DNA from: Flaccisagitta enflata
Lineage: Eukaryota; Chaetognatha; Sagittoidea; Aphragmophora
Assembly (NCBI GenBank): GCA_965153355.1
Contig: OZ231128.1
Location: forward strand, 15,562,001 to 15,626,000
Reading direction: 5' to 3'
DNA: 64,000 bases
Each line of letters opens with the position of its first letter. The stretch's first letter is position 1. This document shows positions 55,809 through 64,000 of this stretch, one piece after another. A program made the position numbers and the translations under genes. The notes under the pieces are model-generated. The model had not been told where the DNA came from. It did no database searches and saw nothing but the letters and a program-made list of their open reading frames with translations.

Positions 55809-56187
55809 AAAAGAGACTGATATTTAAATTGCTTTAATGTAGAATTTGCACTTGGCCACAATGACTAAAATGGAAAAGCTGCCTACTTTTCTGCTTTGTA
55901 GTACCCCAGTGGTACACTTGCTTATCAGCTATTTCTATAAAGTGTGGTGGGAGCTATTGATGTGAATGACGGGGAACCCTCAACATACTAGTGACAACTT
56001 GCTGGTTTGGTAATCACTGATTCGGACTTCAGGAAGCCCCCTCATAATAACAAAGCCAGAATTTTAGGTGGAGCAAAGATTTAAGTAATGCAAGAGAACA
56101 CGCAACTTTTCAAGCATATCCAACAGACAGACGACTAGACATAAGTGCAAATTCTACATTAAAGCAATTTAAAAATCAGTCTCCTTG
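55809..56187. mobile_element. ~380-bp MITE nested in the foldback centre
   Basis: Ends 'gagactgatatttaaattgc' and its near-perfect inverse pair for about 40 bp through tttaatgtagaatttgcactt. The interior has no ORF. Confidence 0.7.
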
Positions 56188-56329
56188 AGAATGGCTGGGG
56201 TGTTTATAAACTTTAATGTCAATGGGTTTTTACTTAGACCTTTCAAACATACCCGTTGTAGATGATGCAGCGTCAACGGTATGAAATTTTTTAGTGGACA
56301 ACAAGAGTTATGGGATCATGGGAGCCTTA

Positions 56330-56610
56330 CTAACAAAGATTGAGAGGGCAGATTTAAGGTCTGAGAGAGCAGATTTCAGGCCTAAGAGGTCTGAGAGGGC
56401 GGTTTTCAGGCCTGAGAGGGCAGATTTCAGGCCTGAGAAGACCTGGGGAAGAAAGACGGAGGGACAGACGGATGGACAAACAAAAGTATCCCTGTGTTCT
56501 ACAGGACTTCATCCCCTTTGGGGCCGCTGCCCTGCATCCGCTCACTACAATTCACAATCATGCAAAGCAGGGCAACGGGTATCGCTGACCACATATTGTC
56601 CCTGGGGGTC
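56330..56610. repeat. Family C repeat
   Basis: Units of cagatttcaggcctgagagg, then gacagacggatggacaaaca, gttctacaggacttcatccc and tatcgctgaccacatattgt, in the same order as at 672-1012. Confidence 0.7.
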
Positions 56611-58504
56611 ATTGAGGAGGCACCTAGGGGTCTCAAACCCCGGTTATCAATCTGCACATCTCCAACCACTCTAGATGGGAATGACTGATTGATGTACCGC
56701 TGGAGTACATCATGGCAGAACAAGAAGCGTTTTTGAGCCGTTTTGGTCATTTTGAGTCCCCGGGGGCCCCTTAGAGGGCCCCTAAGGGTCCTTAACCCCC
56801 GTTATCCATATGCACATCTCCCACCACTCCAGATGAAAATGACTGATAGGTTGGTAAACCACTGGAGTACATCATGGCAGAACAAGAAGCATATTTGAAC
56901 TATTTTGGCCATTTTGAGTCCCTGGGGGCCCCTTAGAGGGACCCTAGGGGTCCTTAACCCCCATTAACCATCTGCACATCTCCCACCACTTCAGATTGGA
57001 ATGACTGATAGGTCATTATACCACTGGAGTACATCATGGCAGAACAAGAAGCATTATTGAGCCAATTTGGCCATTTTGAGTCCCTGGGGGCCCCTTAGAG
57101 GCCCCTAGGGGTCCCAAACCCCCGTTATCCATCTGCACATCTCCCACCACTCTAGATGGAAATGACTGATAGGTCAGTATACCACTGGAGTACATCTCGG
57201 CAGAACAAGAAGCATTTCTGGGCCATGTTGGCCCTTTTGAGCTCCTGGGGGCCCCCTAGAGGGCCCGTAAGGGTCTCAAACCCCCGTCATCCATCTGCAC
57301 ATCTCCCACCACTCTAGATGGAACTGACAGATAGGTTGGTGCTCCTCTGGGGTACAACAGGGCAGAACAAGAAGCATTTCTGAGCCATGTTGGCCCTTTG
57401 AGCTCCTGGGGCCTCCTAGAGGGCCCGTAAGGTCCCAAACCCCCGTCATCCATCTGCACATCTCCCACCACTCTAGATGGAACTGACAGATAGGTTGGTG
57501 CTCCTCTGTACAACAGGGCAGAACAAGAAGCATTTTTGAGCCATTTTGGCTATTTTGAGTCCCTGGGGGCCCATTAGCGGGCCCCTAGGGGTCCTTGACC
57601 CCCGTTATCCATCTGCACATCTCCAGTACTCTGGATGGGAATGACTGATAGGTCGGTATACCACTGGAGTACATCATGGCAGAACAAGAAGTATTATTGA
57701 GCCATTTTGGCCTTTTTGAGCCTTTGGGGGCCCCTTAGAGGGCCCCTAGGGGTCCTAAACCCCCCGTTATCCTTATGTATGTTTTCCCCTACACTATGTG
57801 GCTACAACGTTTAAGCCAGTGTACTACTCGAGTACAAAAGAGTGGAAAAAATGATTTTTTTCTTAATTTTTGCCATTTTTGGACAAAAAATGTTTTTTGT
57901 GGGAAAAAACTCAATTTTTCTCCAAAAGCGCTCTAACGATTATTTGTTTTTTGGCGGAAATTAATCAGCACTAACCATGAGAGAAGCCTGGACACCATCC
58001 CGGGGTTAGTCATTCACCTTGGGCCTGGCGTTAGCATCCAGATACCGTGCATTTATCTGGCATTGTTTTGATATGTCACGCTGTATACTTTTAAATAATA
58101 TGATATAAGATAAATGCATTTTATTGTAGTTTGATAAAGAAATTAATTTTTTGATTCTTTTTCAAAAATGTAAAGTGTGACATATCAAACTCATCGCAAA
58201 GCCCATGCTGAATCCATTTTTGCAAATATAAAAGTGATTTAGTTTCTTTTCAATTTGTGTTGTACACACCACAGTGACCCAAAACCTATCATAGTTAGAG
58301 ACAATCATTCTACCTCAACGCATTCTATGTTCTGGCGGGTAGTGCATTGGGGCTGCTTCATGTCGTTCACAATAACAATCATACAAGCAGGACAAAGGGT
58401 GTTGCTTGCATAACCACACTTTGCCCGTGGGCTAATGTATCAACTAATATTTCTAAATTCAGATATGTCATTTAAAACAGAATGTACATGCATCGCATTC
58501 CTAG

Positions 58505-58618
58505 GTGTGGATAGTTGCCAAAACCATGGGTGTCTGAACCATGCAACTTGCCACAATGAAATCAACAATTACAGCTGTCAATGTCCCCCTGGATGGAGTG
58601 GAACATTCTGTGATTTGA
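58505..58618 (+). CDS. EGF-like domain exon 1
   Basis: A 114-bp exon between acceptor ttcctag| and donor ttgA|gtatat, phase 1-1. It encodes one EGF-like repeat with six cysteines (DSCQNHGCLNHATCHNE, then YSCQCPPGWSGTFC). Such repeats act in extracellular adhesion or receptor proteins. The exon can be added or skipped without a frameshift. Confidence 0.85.
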
Positions 58619-58718
58619 GTATATTCAATCAAAATTTAAAAAAAAATGAAAATTTGTGCTTTCTCTGTAATTGTCTGTAATTGTTGCCAGGTCTTCATTC
58701 TATGTTACCATTTCCTAG

Positions 58719-58832
58719 GTATGGATGATTGCCAAAGTCAACCTTGTCTTAACGGTGCTTCTTGTCACGATGGAATCAACTCATTTACCTGTCAATGTTC
58801 CCCTGGATGGACTGGGAAGTTTTGTCATTTAA
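58719..58832 (+). CDS. EGF-like domain exon 2
   Basis: A 114-bp exon, acceptor tttcctag|, donor ttaA|gtaaag, phase 1-1. Six cysteines (DDCQSQPCLNGASCHDG, then FTCQCSPGWTGKFC). It lies only 100 bp after the previous exon, so the two may be a recent duplication. Confidence 0.88.
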   Translation, partial: VWMIAKVNLVLTVLLVTMESTHLPVNVPLDGLGSFVI

Positions 58833-58984
58833 GTAAAGCACATGAGTCAATGTATACCTATGAGTTGTATATGTTCATGGTGTTATGAGTTGTAGGCTGG
58901 TATTTTGTCGGGTACAATTGGGTCAAAATTCAAAAAATTGCCATGCAATCAAGTACATAAACTAAGTCGCATCTAAAAAGAAAA

Positions 58985-59135
58985 TCAGACAGGGAGATGT
59001 CGGTATTTCTTTAAGAGACCCGCATGGCAAGACAATGGTGAAGTATATGGAAGCATTTTCTATTCCATTGAAACTCTTTAGTGTTGCCATGCGGGTTTCA
59101 TTTTGTGAGGATTGCCCTCTGTTTGTGTACTTTCA
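58985..59135. repeat. Small hairpin repeat (CCCGCATGGCAA)
   Basis: 'agacccgcatggcaagac' at about 59027 and the inverse 'gttgccatgcgggttt' at about 59084 form a short foldback. Confidence 0.5.
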
Positions 59136-59655
59136 TTCTTTTAAAGGCAAATGCTTCGCTTCCCCAGCATATTAATTCTGACACACCCCCTCTAAAGTGT
59201 TTGAAAAATTCTAAGGGAAATTGTTATGATCTGTAATTCTAAACTATTCTAACAGGAATTCCTGTGTCATTTTCTCTATATTTCAAGATTAAAGGGGTAT
59301 GCGCAAATTCACATGCAGCTAATAAATTGTGACATTTACCTTAAATATGATCTCGAATAAATGTACTTCAAATTCTAGAAATATCACTCATAAAAACCCT
59401 TGGGTAACCGCTAGGTTGGTTATTACAGCTCTGCTTGTCGTCAAACATCTTAGCACTTTCAAGGGAATGTTACTATTTATGTAAAAATAGTGTGGAAATT
59501 TTCAAAAATGACCCCTTGACGATCCGAGGTTTGCCGAAATGCAAATTTCTGTACTGTTGATTTTGTCATATTTCACCATCACCAAGAAAATAACTGTCAA
59601 CTTCGGAGAATTGCTGCTCCTTAACAAATTAAGCCAAAAACCTCAAATTGATCGC
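59136..59655. other. Intron-like sequence, nothing seen
   Basis: No exon or repeat that I can support between the EGF exons. Confidence 0.45.
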
Positions 59656-59656
59656 A

Positions 59657-59854
59657 TTTTTAGTCGCGTACTACGCGACTCTACAACCCGCTTTGTCTGT
59701 CGGTTCATTGGTCCGTCTGTCGTTCCGTCAGACTTTACTTTCTTGGGGTTTTTGCGGTCTCTGGCCTCACTGCTCTTGCCCAAATGAGGAAGTGACCTCT
59801 ATTACGGCCCCTGCCCACCCGCACGCGAATGGGGTAGCCGTGTATCTGGCCTTG
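59657..59854 (-). repeat. Family A repeat
   Basis: Hairpin AGTCGCGTA-C-TACGCGACT at 59662-59680, then cccgctttgtctgtcggttc, and the end gtagccgtgtatctggcctt. Confidence 0.8.
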
Positions 59855-60151
59855 ATAAGAATCTTAGCTACTTTTTAAAACGCACCAATCTGGTAGCCGT
59901 TGCTTAATTCATTTAGCACCAGCACTTTTCTTTAGTTTTACGTATTTTCAGGTTCAAGCATTTTTTCTTTTGTAACGATGATAGCTCCAACAGCATTCAT
60001 TTAAAGGCAACCCCGTAACAGATATGGTACACAATTTATTCTAATCATTCATCCTTTGTTTCCTGCAAATATGTATGCACATTCTTTGTACATTATATCC
60101 TAAAATGAATTCCAGATTAGTTCAAAAGAAAGAGATTTTATTTCTTGCTCT

Positions 60152-60243
60152 CTTTAGGTGCGACAAAGCACCTTTATAACTGGCTGTCTGTTGGTTGGTT
60201 GGTTGGTTGGTCTGTAACGCACCTATTGGCCTACTTGGCCTTG
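60152..60243 (-). repeat. Family A repeat, short AGGTGC subfamily
   Basis: Hairpin AGGTGC-GACAAA-GCACCT at 60156-60173 and the end cctacttggccttg. It is the same subfamily as 54711-54830. Confidence 0.75.
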
Positions 60244-60264
60244 TTCTCTCGCACACGAGCACAT

Positions 60265-60283
60265 AAACACACACACACAAACA

Positions 60284-60337
<54 letters not shown>

Positions 60338-60400
60338 AACAAACAAACAAACAAACAAACAGACAAACAGACAAACAAACAAACACACACACACACACAC
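60265..60400. repeat. (AC)n / (AAAC)n microsatellite
   Basis: AC units with an internal caaacaaacaga tract. Confidence 0.9.
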
Positions 60401-61047
60401 TTTTTGGGCAGCGGCCCCGAAGGGGTCGATGACCTATGCTTTTATACATATGCAGAATTTTCTCCTCCTTCTTCTCCTTCTCCTACGTCCGTCCCCCCCC
60501 CCAACTAAAATTCTAGCCTCAAAGCTTAAATCAGAGCCTCCAAGCCCAAATTCTAACCTGTAGGCCCAAATCTCAGCTTGGAGGCCCAAATCCAAGCCTT
60601 GAGGCCCAAATCCCAGCCTGGAGGCCCAAATACCAGCCTTGAGGCCCAAATCCCAACCTCGAGGCCCAAATTCCAGCCTGGAGGCCCAAATCCCAACCTC
60701 TAGGCCCAAATCCTAGCCTGGAGGCCCATATCCCAACCTTGAGGCCCAAATCCCAGCCTTGAGGTCCAAATCCCCGCCCCTAGGCCTAAATCTCCGCCTT
60801 GAGGCCCAAAACCCAGCCTCAAGGACCAAATCCCTGCCTTGAGGCCCTAATCCCAGATTTGAGGCCCAAATCCAGCCCTTAGGCCAAAATCTCAATTGCC
60901 AGAAGGAGAAAATTCCCCATATGTTTTGAAGCATAGGTCATCGACCCCTTTGGGGCCGCTGCCCTGCTCCCTCCCTCAACATCAAGCACAAAATACTTGG
61001 GCAGAGCACGGGTACCGCTGACCATCTCACGCTTTTGCGACTATTCA
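60401..61047 (+). repeat. Family B repeat, copy 5
   Basis: It starts ctttttgggcagcggccccg and ends cacgcttttgcgactatt. The core is about 16 units of 'cttgaggcccaaatcccagc'. Confidence 0.85.
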
Positions 61048-61115
61048 CAATATAATACAATTAATTCAAAATCATAAAAGATTTAAATTCAAGAATAATC
61101 CGATAATCTTTAAGT

Positions 61116-61690
61116 TTAGAAATCGGCCTTTGTTTCCCGTCTTGGATAGCGTTGTCGGCTTCCAATTGTTGAGTGGCAAAGGCCATCACGTAGGGTTGAT
61201 GAAGCAGCTCGCGTACCGTTTTCTGTGATCAGACGTATGCACCTGTCAACAAGTGGCGTGGATTCAAATTTCCGGATTTCCTTGTTGCTGAATTTCTTTA
61301 AGTAGGGCGGCTTTAGCACCTGTTTGCGCTTCCAGTCAATCATGTAGGAGAGGTGGGTGTCATGTTTGTGACAAGCCTTTGGTAATTCAAAAACTCGAAC
61401 CCTCAACGGCTCTTTGGATACGGCGTTTCGTATCTCCATAATTCTGGCGACGGCGCGGCATCTGACATTGGCATCTTCACTAGCGAGGCACGCCAAAATC
61501 AGCTGCTCTGAGTGACACCATTACCCAAATCCGCGGTTGAAGACAGGTTCCAGCATCAGCTTCTCCAGATGTTGCAGGCCACGAATCATCTTCAATGCTT
61601 TGAAGGCGACAACTGCTCCCTCCGTCACTCGCCAGTTCTTCTTTGACAAAAACCAAAGATGAGCGTAAATGTTTACGATGAACCACGCAA
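61116..61690 (-). pseudogene. Broken copy of an invertebrate repeat-associated protein
   Basis: A 126-codon frame (61496-61116) ends with VDRCIRLITENG, RDGLCHSTIGSRQ and TKADF. I recognise this as the C-terminal pattern of a protein family present in many copies in invertebrate genomes and of unknown function, probably tied to mobile DNA. Upstream on the same strand the frame continues through WCHSEQLILACL but is broken by a stop just before it, and further upstream by frame changes. It is therefore a fragment of a dead copy. Confidence 0.5.
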
Positions 61691-61699
61691 GTCAAGTCA

Positions 61700-62080
61700 A
61701 GTCGTTTGATGGGTCAGGTGTGGACATGTAGAGGAAGAGGATTCTTGTAGCAAATGTGATCCACCTTGTATGATGAATTTTCCCTAAAGTTCGTTTTGCC
61801 AAATCACGCAGACAGACGCTAGTGATGCAGGCGATGCAGGCTCGGTATAACAGATTTTGATCGACCGATGTATCCTTGGTAAAGAAACTGATCTTTTATT
61901 CTTCCGGAATTCCAATTTCTGCATTTTTGCATTACGAGTTTGTATCAAATATCACCACCCTTGCCTAACAATAATATTTGCTTCTGCATCACTATACCAC
62001 CGAGTACACATGCGCCCACGTAATATGATTTTTTTTCTTTTTTTTTTTAACTGATGATTTATGGATAGCTATGAGAAATT
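61700..62080. other. No feature seen
   Basis: Mixed sequence without supported exons. Confidence 0.45.
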
Positions 62081-62081
62081 T

Positions 62082-62083
<2 letters not shown>

Positions 62084-62113
<30 letters not shown>

Positions 62114-62180
62114 CTTGTTGTTCTTGTTGTTGCTGTTGTTGTTCTTGTTGTTCTTATTGTTGTTCTTGTTGTTGATGCAA
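62084..62180. repeat. (GTT)n microsatellite
   Basis: gtt/ctt trinucleotide units, about 95 bp. Confidence 0.9.
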
Positions 62181-62257
62181 TTTTTTTCTTTTATCTTATT
62201 GCTGTTGACTTGCGTGAAATAAAGATCAGTTTTCTTACACGCAGTGTATCCTCCGGC

Positions 62258-62270
62258 AGACAGACAGACT

Positions 62271-62310
<40 letters not shown>

Positions 62311-62318
62311 CAGACAAG
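62258..62318. repeat. (CAGA)n microsatellite
   Basis: About 14 units. Confidence 0.95.
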
Positions 62319-62638
62319 ACATTGTTATGACTATAGTAAAGGCAGATGATCATATTATTGTGACGCTCTCCTTGACGGTCGAAAAAAGAACTGAAAGTGA
62401 AAATTGTTCAAAATCTTGTTACCACACCCCTTGCAAGATTTCAATTCGGTAAACGTTGCTGTAGTCCTAGGGCATTTTGAAAGCACACACCGTGTTTATA
62501 CACTATGTATAACATTTCCTTCCATGTGCTAAGAAGTCGGACATTTACAGGGCATAATAACCAACCTAGTAACCGCCCTAGTGAGTCGGAAATTTCTTTT
62601 TTCCATAAAGTATTCACCTCCTCATCACTTTGTCCTAG

Positions 62639-62752
62639 ATCTGGATGATTGCCAACAACACCGTTGTGCAAACAATGCAACATGCCATGATGGAATTGCT
62701 GCATATAGCTGTCAATGTTTCCCTGGATGGAGTGGAACCCATTGTGAATCAA
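62639..62752 (+). CDS. EGF-like domain exon 3
   Basis: A 114-bp exon, acceptor ttgtcctag|, donor tcaA|gtaaat, phase 1-1. Six cysteines (DDCQQHRCANNATCHDG, then YSCQCFPGWSGTHC). Same length, phase and donor context as the exons at 58505 and 58719, so it probably belongs to the same gene, which must continue beyond the window. Confidence 0.87.
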
Positions 62753-62946
62753 GTAAATTGAAAGAAAAATTTGCAAATTGCAATCCAAGATTTTTTTTGC
62801 CCAATTTTGAGTTGTGAATAAGCAAGTCTTTTACAAACCCTGTTTGTCCATCGGTCTATCAGTCTCTTGGTCAGTCAATCTGTTCGTCAATTGGTCTATT
62901 GGTGTTTGAGTCTGTGGATCTGTTGGCCCTTTTGTTCATCCTGTAA

Positions 62947-63494
62947 TACTACTCGACTAAAAAAAAAAAGCCGCACCCTATTTTGAGTTGATGAATAAGA
63001 AAAAGAAATCATTTGAACATTTTTCTATTGAAATGATTTGAAAGATTTTTAAATATCCTCTCATTTTAGACCAATCCCAGATCTGTATCTCAAACGGTTT
63101 AGGAGCTAGAGCTTGTGAAATTTATCTTCTAATTCTTAAAAATGGTCATTTTTCAATATGATTGCAATCTGGAAATGGCAATGTTTTTACTCATTCTTAT
63201 GCCATTTTTAAACAAATAAAGCTAGAAATGCCAGATTGGACCCAAATGAAAGACCTTTTCAAGAGCTTTCTAACGGTCTAAGATTTTAATTAGTTTTTTT
63301 TGTCGCCGACTCGCGACTCTAGAACCCGCCGTGTCGGTCCGTCCATCGGTAACCAAAACAAAATGCGAGTGTTTTATGCTATTCCGCTCCTGCCCATCCG
63401 TCCGCGACTTAGGGGGAGTGTATATGGCCTTGTTAATATTCTGTATGACAATTTGCCACTTAAAAGTGCGGCTTTTTTATTGAGTCGAGTAGTA
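62947..63494. mobile_element. Mariner-like MITE with TA ends and nested family A repeat
   Basis: Ends TACTACTCGACTAAAAAAA..gccgcac and gtgcggcttttttattgagt..cgagtagTA are inverted repeats. The interior matches the 26-27 kb elements ('tctcaaacggtttaggagct'). Confidence 0.75.
63298..63432 (-). repeat. Family A repeat nested in the MITE
   Basis: Hairpin GTCGC...GCGAC at 63302-63317, cccgccgtgtcggtccgtcc, and the end tatatggccttg. Confidence 0.7.
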
Positions 63495-63519
63495 CATAAG
63501 CTGAAAAATGAAGAAAAAC

Positions 63520-64000
63520 TTGTTTGATACAGGGTGATTCATCTGAACTGGCAAAAAGTATTATGCTTTTACTCTTTTATGCATTATCTCACTAATTTGG
63601 AATCACTGCACTTGTCTCTTGAAGTACTATGTTTAACATCTTTTGTGTCCAAATTTTATAGGTCTAAGATGAATAGTTTGCCCACAGCATCAATTTGATT
63701 AATAACCAGTACGCTTGTACATTTGTAGCTCAATACGTTTTTTTTATCACCATGATTTTTCATTTAATTGTTTTTTTTCTGAATAGACTTAACTTTTTAT
63801 GTCAGATTGGTCTCAAATAAAGCATGATTTGAATCTTTGTCATTTAAAACAAGTATTGTATCAGTTAAAGCATTTCAAAAATTCTATATTGAATAAAAAG
63901 TATCTATTGACCTACAGGTGAAATTACTTGTTGTACTTTAAATTGATGTTGTGGGCAAACTATTTGTCTCAGACTTGTGAAATTTGGACACAAAAAATGT
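63520..64000. other. Repeat-derived AT-rich sequence at the window end
   Basis: 'gatacagggtgattcatctg' resembles the arm word at 26703; another foldback copy probably runs past the edge. Confidence 0.4.

Larger units (their letters stand above)
54228..58309. mobile_element. 4.1-kb foldback with inverted ~160-bp tandem arrays
   Basis: The outer ends pair ('tgataggttttgggtc' at about 54248 versus 'gacccaaaacctatca' at about 58276), as do blocks at 54590-54690 and 57900-58010 and at 54850-54960 and 57760-57880. Inside, units marked by 'gcagatggataacgggggtt' repeat six to seven times in the left arm (54953, 55117, 55277, 55438, 55601, 55753). They repeat eight times inverted in the right arm (56638, 56797, 56956, 57118, 57281, 57439, 57599, 57760). 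Each unit carries a GGGGCCCTCTAGGGGGCCCC-like palindromic block. Confidence 0.8.

Noticed and set aside
54960-57790. CRISPR-like regular spacing of repeats
   Set aside because: The whole ~160-bp unit is repeated without unique spacers, units are inverted between arms, and the host is eukaryotic.
62820-62946. gtccatcggtctatcagtct tract as another family A copy
   Set aside because: Only the GTC-rich tract is recognisable; no hairpin or CCTTG end.

Overview
The window looks like intergenic and intronic DNA of an invertebrate animal. It is AT-rich, and microsatellites, foldback elements and nested small transposons fill most of it. Three 114-bp exons encode EGF-like domains and all have phase 1-1 boundaries, which is a metazoan hallmark. 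There are a Polinton/Maverick-type element, a Ty3/gypsy-like retrotransposon, mariner-like TA-flanked MITEs and no sign of prokaryotic organisation. I could not identify the species.

Layout. 1-2.46 kb: a foldback element with inverted arms of about 450 bp, cut by the window edge. 3.1-18.2 kb: a retrotransposon of about 15.1 kb on the minus strand, bounded by a 78-bp direct repeat (a full-looking 5' LTR and a truncated 3' LTR). It carries gag, a frameshifted pol (protease, RT, RNase H, integrase), an interrupted SGNH-hydrolase-like ORF and an intact 1088-codon ORF with a 3'-5' exonuclease-like segment. 18.2-39.8 kb: repeats, including long (AG)n, (AC)n, (TTTC)n and (TCTG)n tracts, two recurrent structured repeat families (A and B), MITEs and one probable signal-peptide exon at 23.8 kb. 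39.9-40.6 kb: a single-exon gene with a HEPN-like RNxxxH motif. 46.7-46.9 kb, 58.5-58.8 kb and 62.6-62.75 kb: one transmembrane exon and three EGF exons, all on the plus strand, all phase 1-1, perhaps one gene.

The most striking object is at 47,519-53,802. It is a 6,284-bp palindromic Polinton-like element with two 3,099-bp arms around an 86-bp loop. Each arm carries the same five tightly packed ORFs, including the FtsK/HerA-type packaging ATPase. The loop holds the truncated start of what looks like the integrase gene. The termini are AG...CT and the flanks are a 6-bp duplication (GTCCAC), as expected for Polintons. The element therefore seems to have integrated as an already palindromic, half-length genome, resembling the snap-back defective genomes known from adenoviruses. 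It probably sits in an intron of the EGF gene.

Directly after it, 54.2-58.3 kb is a 4-kb foldback whose arms are tandem arrays of units of about 160 bp in opposite orientation. Family A repeats carry a terminal hairpin whose two strands change together between copies. Comparing the foldback arms gives an empty site for one family A copy, and comparing family B copies gives an empty site for a nested MITE.
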